From: an uncultured Ignavibacteriales bacterium | GTDB lineage: Bacteria; Bacteroidota; Ignavibacteria; Ch128b | DNA: 41,603 bases | Assembly (NCBI GenBank): GCA_937138605.1 | Contig: CAKZPH010000147.1 | Coordinates: 1-41,603 of the forward strand | Reading direction: 5' to 3' | Shown: positions 18,050 through 24,293 of the stretch, in pieces | Numbering within the stretch: the first letter of the stretch is position 1 | Layout: every line of letters begins with the position of its first letter | Position numbers and translations under genes: made by a program | The notes under the pieces: generated by a model | Told to the model about the DNA's origin: nothing | The model's database searches: none | Seen by the model: only the letters and a program-made list of their open reading frames with translations

Positions 18050-18490
18050 ATGAAGAATATCAAATGCTCTGATATTTTTATACCAGTAACATTTTTAATC
18101 TTACTTTCGCTTGCAACTACTTACTTTTTAATTCCATCAAATGCAATAAAAATCAGTCTAATTAATTCTTTTTCTTATGTGTGTCATCAAAATCCTGATC
18201 GAAGTTACAAGTTATTAGAGAATCAAATGTTAATATGTTCAAGATGTACAGGAATTTACACTGGAATCGTAATTACAAACATAATTGTTTTGATAAGCAA
18301 AAGGCTGAAGAAAATATTTTCTCAAATTGATGTAAAGACTTCAGTTATATTTCTAGTTCCAATAACAATTGACTGGTTTATAAATTTTTTATTCAATGTA
18401 GATTCCGGTAATTTTGTACGGTTTATAACCGGATTTTTATCTGGATTTGCTTTATTAATAGTGTTAGCAAACTTTGAATCAAAGGATTAA
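18050..18490 (+). CDS. DUF2085 membrane protein
   Basis: A 146-residue inner-membrane protein with the DUF2085 signature: VCHQNPDRS (Cys45-His46, Arg51) and CSRCTGIYTG (Cys63, Cys66). The cysteines and histidine suggest a metal or redox site close to the membrane surface. Predicted membrane spans lie at about 10-30, 68-86, 100-118 and 123-142. The biochemical role of DUF2085 proteins is not established. It is 34 bases downstream of the HAD gene and 5 bases upstream of another small membrane protein, so it heads or joins a run of three small membrane-protein genes. Confidence 0.82.
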   Translation: MKNIKCSDIFIPVTFLILLSLATTYFLIPSNAIKISLINSFSYVCHQNPDRSYKLLENQMLICSRCTGIYTGIVITNIIVLISKRLKKIFSQIDVKTSVIFLVPITIDWFINFLFNVDSGNFVRFITGFLSGFALLIVLANFESKD

Positions 18491-18495
18491 GTTTT

Positions 18496-18987
18496 ATGTT
18501 CAAGAAAAAATTCTTGCCTGCCCTTGTGACAGGCTTTTCTTTAGCGGTTATATCAATAATTCCTTTACTTCAAATTGGAACTTGTTGTCTATTTGCTCCA
18601 ATTGCAGGAATTGTAGCAATAACTCTTTTTCATATGCAAATTAAAAACCTTGCAGAGTTTCAATTAAAGAGATCAGATGGAATATCAATTGGAATAATGG
18701 TTGGGATTATTGCTGGATTTTTCGAATCCATTTTTCAATCACTTCTAATTTTTGTATCAAAAACTAATCCCGTTAATGATGCAATTATATTTATCCAACA
18801 AAATTTTAATAATCTACCAATTCCTGATATACTAAATGAAATTTCAAAAGAGATAGATGAAAAACGTTTTAGTTTATTGTTAAGTCTATCCATATTTTTT
18901 AATGCTTCTATTATTTATTCCATCTTTGCCTCAATTGGAGGAGTTATAGGAGTTTCAGGAATTAAAAGAAAAAATCAAATTATTTGA
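18496..18987 (+). CDS. Uncharacterised multi-span membrane protein
   Basis: This 163-residue hydrophobic protein is not assigned to a family with confidence; its plan (paired helices, a loop, a final helix) is reminiscent of DUF4199-type Bacteroidota proteins. Spans are visible at about 8-25, 30-46 (with adjacent cysteines in GTCCLFAP), 65-90 and 135-157. A polar loop with PDILNEISKEIDEKRF (about 112-127) lies between the last two. It starts 5 bases after the DUF2085 gene. No catalytic motif is seen. Confidence 0.7.
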   Translation: MFKKKFLPALVTGFSLAVISIIPLLQIGTCCLFAPIAGIVAITLFHMQIKNLAEFQLKRSDGISIGIMVGIIAGFFESIFQSLLIFVSKTNPVNDAIIFIQQNFNNLPIPDILNEISKEIDEKRFSLLLSLSIFFNASIIYSIFASIGGVIGVSGIKRKNQII

Positions 18988-19005
18988 AATAAACGTAGAA
19001 TTTTT

Positions 19006-19305
19006 ATGATAGCAGTATTTTTGTTCTACATTCATTTGATTTTTGGTTTATATGTATTTACAAAAAGATGGCAGGAAGAAGGTCTAAGTGCAGCTTTTCT
19101 AATACTAATATTTGTGGGAATTATTTTTTCAGTTGGATGGACACTTTCTTACTTGATTGCGTCATTAATTTTTCCGACCGAAGGTTTAGGAAAATTTTAT
19201 AATCGTGATACAATTTCACTTACAATAGTCACCATTTTTGAATATTTCTTTTACAATAATTACTTCAGGGGAAAATTAAAAAAAGAAAAAGCGCCTCTAT
19301 TATAA
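19006..19305 (+). CDS. Small membrane protein, function unknown
   Basis: A 99-residue protein with three hydrophobic segments (about 1-17, 27-55 and 71-85) and a basic, charged tail (RGKLKKEKAPLL) that is probably cytoplasmic. No motif is recognised. It follows the previous membrane-protein gene by 18 bases and ends 1 base before the convergent tonB gene, so the plus-strand and minus-strand units meet tail to tail with no recognisable terminator between them. Confidence 0.65.
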   Translation: MIAVFLFYIHLIFGLYVFTKRWQEEGLSAAFLILIFVGIIFSVGWTLSYLIASLIFPTEGLGKFYNRDTISLTIVTIFEYFFYNNYFRGKLKKEKAPLL

Positions 19306-19306
19306 A

Positions 19307-19984
19307 TTACTCAAGCCTGTATGGTATAGTGATAATAACCTGCTGTTCAAATTGAATTTGGTTTGGTCTTAAAGACTCAAATTTCCATGTCTTAAGTGCT
19401 TGAATAGCAGCATCTTCAAGTTGAGTGTCCGCTTTAATTAAAGGAATGGGTGAAACTACTGAACCATCAGGTAAAATTGTAAATTTAATTTTGATGTCTA
19501 TTTCTTTCTGAACACCCGGAGGAAATTTGGGTTTCTCCCATCTTAAAATTTTTCTCGTTCCACGACCACCCCAATCAAAGCTATATCCACTGGAACCAAT
19601 GGGCGATTCACCTGCTGGATTTTTTGAAATGTTATTACTCAAATTTTCTGATTGATTTACTCGTTCGAATTTCTCCTTTTTCTTTTCCTGCTGTTCTTTT
19701 TTCTTTAAGATTTCATCAAATTCTTGTTTTACTCTGGGTTTTTCAATGTTATCCTCTTTTTTCTCAATAGATTCATTTTTATCATCTATGGCTTTTTCCT
19801 TTTGAGCAATAAGAGGATCTGAACCCGGCTTACCACTTCCCGGTGCTCCAAAATCAATTGTGACGTATTCGGGTACTACCGGTAATGTTCCAAGTGTAAT
19901 AAAAGAAAATATTATCAATAGAATTACATGAAGAAAAGAAGAAGCAATATATGTGAATCTAAGATCTGTAAAAAATCTTTTCAT
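19307..19984 (-). CDS. TonB-family energy transducer
   Basis: TonB-like proteins carry the proton-motive force captured by ExbB/ExbD to outer-membrane partners. The 225-residue protein has an N-terminal membrane span (about 12-33). A long charged, Lys/Glu-rich periplasmic linker (about 60-130, with KKKEQQEKKKEKFE) follows, then a TonB C-terminal domain (about 150-225). That domain carries KIKFTILPDGSVVSPIPL and AIQALKTWKFESL. The start overlaps the exbD stop by 4 bases, so it is the last gene of the exbB-exbD-tonB set. The charged linker rather than Pro-Lys repeats recalls TolA, so a Tol-like role is possible. Confidence 0.9.
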   Translation of the reverse strand: MKRFFTDLRFTYIASSFLHVILLIIFSFITLGTLPVVPEYVTIDFGAPGSGKPGSDPLIAQKEKAIDDKNESIEKKEDNIEKPRVKQEFDEILKKKEQQEKKKEKFERVNQSENLSNNISKNPAGESPIGSSGYSFDWGGRGTRKILRWEKPKFPPGVQKEIDIKIKFTILPDGSVVSPIPLIKADTQLEDAAIQALKTWKFESLRPNQIQFEQQVIITIPYRLE

Positions 19985-20382
19985 AGCGTTTCTTTTTCGG
20001 TCGCAATTGTAAACTTATTAACCCCCGTTCCTTTTGCAATATCTATTACTTTTATCAATATATCTATTGATACTTCTTTATCAGCTTTAATGACTAAATT
20101 TTTATCAAGCTGATTTTTTTGCTGTAAAATTTTTTCACCAAGTTCAGCAAGACTTATCTTATCACTACCGAAATAAATATCATTTGTTTTAGTAATTGTT
20201 ACAATAAACTGATTTTCATTTACAGTATCTGAAGTTTCAGATTTTGGAAGTTTAACCTGTACACCCGTTGTAATTACAAATTGAGAAGTCAGCAAGAAGA
20301 AGATGAGCAAAAGCATCACTATATCTGTTAATGAAGAATAATTAAAAGCGGTGAGCAATTTTCTCTCTGATTCAAACTTCAT
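19981..20382 (-). CDS. ExbD/TolR-family biopolymer transport protein
   Basis: ExbD/TolR is the plug-like subunit of the proton-driven motor with ExbB/TolQ. I take the ATG ending at 20382 as the start (MKFESERKLLTAFNYSSLTD, 133 residues). An in-frame ATG 13 codons upstream would lie deeper in exbB and adds a stretch unlike the family. One membrane helix follows (about 19-38), with the conserved proton-carrying Asp in SLTDIVMLLLIFFLL. The periplasmic domain has KLPKSE and the VIKADKEVSIDILIKVIDIAKGTG segment typical of ExbD. Its first 11 bases overlap the end of exbB and its stop overlaps tonB. Confidence 0.9.
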   Translation of the reverse strand: MKFESERKLLTAFNYSSLTDIVMLLLIFFLLTSQFVITTGVQVKLPKSETSDTVNENQFIVTITKTNDIYFGSDKISLAELGEKILQQKNQLDKNLVIKADKEVSIDILIKVIDIAKGTGVNKFTIATEKETL

Positions 20383-21010
20383 GTTTAACTCTACCAAATT
20401 CTTTTTCGTAAAGTACATCAATGAAATCTGTAGAAGTAATTTCCATTTCAGATATAAGTTTATTTATGCGTGTTACAAAATAATTATAGAATAGATAGGC
20501 AATTATTCCTACTGACAAACCAAAAGCAGTAGTAATTAACGCTTCCCAAATTCCACCGGCAAGATCACTAGGCGAAGCATTTCCACCGAGGGTTTCTATT
20601 TTGATAAAAGCGGAGATCATTCCCGTTACCGTTCCGAGAAATCCTAAAAGCGGAGCTACACCTGAGATGGTTGCGAGAATTGAAAGACCCTTTTCCAATT
20701 TATAAATTTCCTGTTTACCAGCACTTTCAATCGATTCTTTAATTCTTTCCATTCCAAAGTGATACTTTGTGAGTCCTTTACGAACAATATTGGCAATTGG
20801 TGAGTTAAATTCAGAACAGTAGTTGATCGCTTCGACAATGTCACCTTTCTTCATGTGTTGACGAATCTGAATCATAAATCGTGGAACGTTTACAGATGCT
20901 TGTCTTAATATAAAGTATCTTTCGATAACAATTGCGAAAGTTATTACCGAACATAAAAGAATGGGCCACATAAGCAGCCCTCCTTTCAAGAAACCAGAAA
21001 GTAAATCCAT
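20372..21010 (-). CDS. ExbB/TolQ/MotA-family proton channel protein
   Basis: The 212-residue protein has the three-span layout of ExbB/TolQ: a first helix (about 12-32, LLMWPILLCSVITFAIVIERY), a long cytoplasmic loop, then two helices in the MotA/TolQ/ExbB domain. The last two contain LEKGLSILATISGVAPLLGFLGTVTGM and GIWEALITTAFGLSVGIIAYL, with the conserved pore threonines and glycines. It works with ExbD to convert the proton gradient into motion of TonB. It is 15 bases downstream of the HU-SPOR gene and overlaps exbD. Whether it should be called ExbB or TolQ cannot be settled by sequence alone. Confidence 0.92.
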   Translation of the reverse strand: MDLLSGFLKGGLLMWPILLCSVITFAIVIERYFILRQASVNVPRFMIQIRQHMKKGDIVEAINYCSEFNSPIANIVRKGLTKYHFGMERIKESIESAGKQEIYKLEKGLSILATISGVAPLLGFLGTVTGMISAFIKIETLGGNASPSDLAGGIWEALITTAFGLSVGIIAYLFYNYFVTRINKLISEMEITSTDFIDVLYEKEFGRVKHEV

Positions 21011-21025
21011 ATATATTTCCTATTT

Positions 21026-22417
21026 CTATTTCCTGTTTACGTAAATATCTTCTCGTTTTAGTAACAATCTTAAATTGTGGTAATCTTTCTCCAAGTCAGT
21101 TTCATTTAAGTAATAGCCAACTTTAACACGATACATCAAACCAAATTCTGGGACGTTTGCCGATTCAACGAATGATCGATATCCTTTGTTCCTCAAATTT
21201 CTTGCAAATGAAAGGGCAAACTTTTCATCTTTTGTGGAACTTACCTGTATGTAAAAGTCGCCTTGAGCTTGTGCTTTCCTAGTAGAAGCAACTCTTTCTT
21301 TTACGACTTTACGCTTAATAGGCGTTTTTTTAGGTTCAACTGTTGAAATTAATTTAGACGTAGTTGTGGTTTCTTTTTTAGTCAAATCCTGGCTCTTAGT
21401 TGCTTTCTCTTCAACTTTTTCAGTTTCCGGTTGTTCTATAATCATACCTCGCTTTTCTTTTAACTCGCTTTCAGATGGTGTTTGGGCAAATTCATCAGGA
21501 GCAATTATAATCTTTTTTTGATCTGGACTTACTGGACGTTTTTCAACTACTACTGGTGGTGCAGTTTCTTTTTTTCTTTCAATCACCGGTTCTTTTTTTA
21601 TTTGTGTTACATCAGTGCTTAATGCCCAATATATTCCAACGCCAATAATTCCAAGAAACAGTAAAACTAAAGTGATCCACAAAGCTGGTGATCCTTCTCG
21701 TCTAATTAAATCTGAACTTGTCATCGAAGATAAATTCGGTGGAGGTGTATAAGACCCAGATCCAACTGATCCGGATGTTAAATCTTCCCCAAATGTAAAT
21801 TTAGGTTTTTCAGTGCCTTTATCTGGCATTTTTGTTACCTCCTCGTTTTTAGTTGTAAAATCTTTTTCAGAAATTTTTAATTCTTCTAATAACCCCTTTT
21901 CAGCATCTTTTTCAGTTGAATCTATGGATGACAAAATCTCCTCACCTATGCTCAACTCGTCTGATACTTCCCCCTCGAAATCGAAAAGTCCAACTTTTTC
22001 TTCTTCCAGGGAAATTTCCTCAGGACCCATCTCTGCTTCGGTAACTCTCTCTTTTTCCATCTCAGGTGAGATAATAGAAATTTTCTTTTCTATTTCTCTT
22101 TCTGAGCCTGGTTTCAAAATCTTAGGTTCTTCAGCAGCGTATTTAATATTTATTTCTTTAGCTAATTTTGATGAAGGTGAAAATCTTACAGTAAATTTCT
22201 CTGGTATTTCAATCTCTTTACCAAGAAGGGCACTATATCTCTTTGTAGCTTTAGTAATTTTGGGTAGAAAGGTTCCAAAATTCGATAAAAATACTTTTTC
22301 ACCATCTCTAAGTGCAACAATAATATGCTCAATAAGTTTTTGAAAAACTAATTCTACCTCTTTAATACTGGCACCTGTTTTTGTACTTACTTTTTCAATG
22401 AATTCAATCTTGTTCAT
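21026..22417 (-). CDS. HU-like domain / membrane span / SPOR-domain chimeric protein
   Basis: A 463-residue protein with an unusual plan. Residues 1-93 resemble HU/IHF (IEFIEKVSTKTG, VFLSNFGTFLPK, FTVRFSPSSKLAKEIN). An acidic, low-complexity linker covers about 94-240. A single membrane span lies at about 246-266 (LWITLVLLFLGIIGVGIYWA). A Lys/Glu/Pro/Thr-rich linker follows (267-385). The SPOR domain is at about 386-460 (DFYIQVSSTKDEKFALSFAR, YRVKVGYYLNE). The topology would put the HU part in the cytoplasm and the SPOR part in the periplasm. SPOR domains bind glycan strands lacking stem peptides at division sites. The HU half lacks the Asn-Pro of the DNA-intercalating arm tip. Its start overlaps the upstream HU gene by 4 bases. 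HU-SPOR proteins occur in Bacteroidota; function is inferred. Confidence 0.85.
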   Translation of the reverse strand: MNKIEFIEKVSTKTGASIKEVELVFQKLIEHIIVALRDGEKVFLSNFGTFLPKITKATKRYSALLGKEIEIPEKFTVRFSPSSKLAKEINIKYAAEEPKILKPGSEREIEKKISIISPEMEKERVTEAEMGPEEISLEEEKVGLFDFEGEVSDELSIGEEILSSIDSTEKDAEKGLLEELKISEKDFTTKNEEVTKMPDKGTEKPKFTFGEDLTSGSVGSGSYTPPPNLSSMTSSDLIRREGSPALWITLVLLFLGIIGVGIYWALSTDVTQIKKEPVIERKKETAPPVVVEKRPVSPDQKKIIIAPDEFAQTPSESELKEKRGMIIEQPETEKVEEKATKSQDLTKKETTTTSKLISTVEPKKTPIKRKVVKERVASTRKAQAQGDFYIQVSSTKDEKFALSFARNLRNKGYRSFVESANVPEFGLMYRVKVGYYLNETDLEKDYHNLRLLLKREDIYVNRK

Positions 22418-22686
22418 TCTTCAGTCTTAAAAATATTTTTAGATGGTTTGAAAATAAAAACCTCCTTAGGAGGTAATAACACTAAGTCACCAGTTTGAGG
22501 ATTAATGCCACGCTTCTCTTTTTTAAATTTTCTTTCAAACTTACCAAAATTATTAAATGTAATTGAACCATCTACTTTAACAACTTCGATTATCGTATCG
22601 AGTATACATTCAATTATTTCCTCAACTTTCTTCTGAGTAAGGTTGGTCTCGCTAGAAATAATTTTTTTTAAATCATCTTTTGTCAT
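22414..22686 (-). CDS. HU-family DNA-binding protein
   Basis: HU-type proteins bend and compact DNA as dimers. The 90 residues match the family throughout: a helical N-terminal half (MTKDDLKKIISSETNLTQKK), the FNNFGKFERK beta-turn, the DNA-binding arm with GINPQTGDLVLLPPKE (the intercalating Asn-Pro is intact), and the final FIFKPSKNIF. It overlaps the stop of the outer-membrane barrel gene by 1 base and the start of the HU-SPOR gene by 4, so its translation is coupled to both. That setting suggests a partner of the HU-SPOR protein, possibly as a heterodimer, rather than the main nucleoid HU of the cell. Confidence 0.9.
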   Translation of the reverse strand: MTKDDLKKIISSETNLTQKKVEEIIECILDTIIEVVKVDGSITFNNFGKFERKFKKEKRGINPQTGDLVLLPPKEVFIFKPSKNIFKTEE

Positions 22687-24293
22687 TAAAACCTCAACTT
22701 TAAAATTAACTCAAAATCAAAAGGTCTTTGTAAATAATTAAACCATCGTTCGTTATTTTTGTTCAATATATTGTTTAGTCCAAGTTCCAAATCAATTAAA
22801 TCAGAAATCATATAATTAAAACCAATGCTCAAATTCAGTGTCGGGTCAATACTAATTTGATTGTTTATATCTGCATAACTACGTGAATAATACAAAAAAC
22901 TTAATCTTAAATAAAGTGGAAATTCAAATTTATACGTATAAGTTAAGTTTAGATTTAGGTTTGGTGTGTGAGGTGTATTTTTCGTGTTATCCTTGAGTTT
23001 TGAAGAGATATAATTAATATTCAAAATGAAATTACCTGACTTGTTTAAATCAATAAAGAGACTTGTATTCAAGTCTAATACTTCAACATTACGTTTTACT
23101 ATATTAAAAAATCCCTGCACAGAATTTTTGGGAATAAAAATATTTTTACCCGCCACATCATAACGAGCAAATTCCAATTTTATGTTACTTAAATGGGTAA
23201 AATATATTATTGTGCTAAACCCAAATTTATTTTTTATTCTTTCAATTGAATAATTGTAATTAACTGTATCTAAATAAGGATTTATTTTCCAAAGTTGTGA
23301 AGGTGTGTAGTTTAACAATTTGTTTGAATAAAACAGTGAAAGTGACCAGTAATCACTTAATCCAATACCAAGACTTGCACTTGGAGCTAAAAATTGCTTA
23401 CCATCATCTCTTTCAGATTGATAATCCAGGCCAATAATAATGTTTATAATTTTAAGTAACCGTCTTAAATACATTTCTCCATTGGCATTTAAAATTAAGG
23501 TATTGAATGTTTTCCAAGTTGACCTTTTATAGAGATATGGATTTACGTTTGCAGTTATTTCAAAATGTTCAAATGTCGATTTTAACTTTCCATAAGGTGA
23601 AAAAGTAAAGAATGAAAATCCACTTCTACTTAAACTTTGATATTCAATTTGCCCACCCAAAGATAAGTTGAATTCTCTCCAAAAAAGATTCTCAAATTCA
23701 GATTTAATTTGAAATTTAGAATTAACTTCTTTTCCAACTGAATCAGGATTCAATGCCTTGAAGTTATAATAACTGAATCGAGTAAAATCAGTTCGTAACT
23801 TTAAACGGGCTGGTGGTTCTCCTTCTTTTTCAATTATTAACGAACCTAATGCATTTAAATTTAATAACGAATGCCTTGAATACTTTACATAATCACGAAT
23901 GTTTTCAAAATCTCCACCAAAATTAATATCAACCGAACTTATCTTTCCAGAATAGAAAACTTCGGTTTTTGGTAATGAATACAAACCAGCAACCAATTTA
24001 GCCCTAGCATAATATTTTTTTGAAGTATCTAATATTGATGGTTGTAATTTTGTTGGGTCTGTTAAACCTTCAAGTTTTAAATCCTCTACTCCTATTCGAG
24101 ATAAAATAAATTCTGGAGATAATGGAGTAATTAATTCTGGAGTTGCCTTTTCTTGAACAGGCACATCAACTTGAGCTTGACCTGTTATAACAAAATCAGG
24201 AAGCTCTATTTCTGGAATTCTGGATCTAACGGTATCTTGTTGTGTGAATAATACTGAAAATAAAACTAAGTGTAAGACTAAAACCTTTTTCAT
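22686..24293 (-). CDS. Outer-membrane beta-barrel protein with TonB-box-like N-terminus
   Basis: The 535-residue product has a signal peptide (about 1-17, MKKVLVLHLVLFSVLFT). A short motif PEIELPDFVITG (27-38) follows that resembles a TonB box, then a proline-rich linker. The rest, to the C-terminal phenylalanine (ELILKLRF), is a long series of amphipathic beta-strands (for example LSLFYSNKLLNYT, NLNLTYTYKFEFPLYLRLSFLYYSRS). I see no clear plug domain of classical TonB-dependent receptors and no ligand motif. It lies between the TPR gene (4-base overlap) and the HU gene (1-base overlap), in the same unit as exbB-exbD-tonB. Its partner is therefore probably that TonB. Function is otherwise unknown. 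Confidence 0.8.
   Translation of the reverse strand: MKKVLVLHLVLFSVLFTQQDTVRSRIPEIELPDFVITGQAQVDVPVQEKATPELITPLSPEFILSRIGVEDLKLEGLTDPTKLQPSILDTSKKYYARAKLVAGLYSLPKTEVFYSGKISSVDINFGGDFENIRDYVKYSRHSLLNLNALGSLIIEKEGEPPARLKLRTDFTRFSYYNFKALNPDSVGKEVNSKFQIKSEFENLFWREFNLSLGGQIEYQSLSRSGFSFFTFSPYGKLKSTFEHFEITANVNPYLYKRSTWKTFNTLILNANGEMYLRRLLKIINIIIGLDYQSERDDGKQFLAPSASLGIGLSDYWSLSLFYSNKLLNYTPSQLWKINPYLDTVNYNYSIERIKNKFGFSTIIYFTHLSNIKLEFARYDVAGKNIFIPKNSVQGFFNIVKRNVEVLDLNTSLFIDLNKSGNFILNINYISSKLKDNTKNTPHTPNLNLNLTYTYKFEFPLYLRLSFLYYSRSYADINNQISIDPTLNLSIGFNYMISDLIDLELGLNNILNKNNERWFNYLQRPFDFELILKLRF

Noticed and set aside
20383-20421. Upstream ATG for the ExbD gene
   Set aside because: It would add 13 residues unlike ExbD proteins and lengthen the overlap with exbB; the ATG ending at 20382 gives the usual N-terminus.
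21813-22343. Open frame of 176 codons on the plus strand opposite the HU-SPOR gene
   Set aside because: It is the mirror of the Glu/Lys-rich linker, giving a Ser/Phe-rich product with no domain, and it lies inside a well-supported gene.
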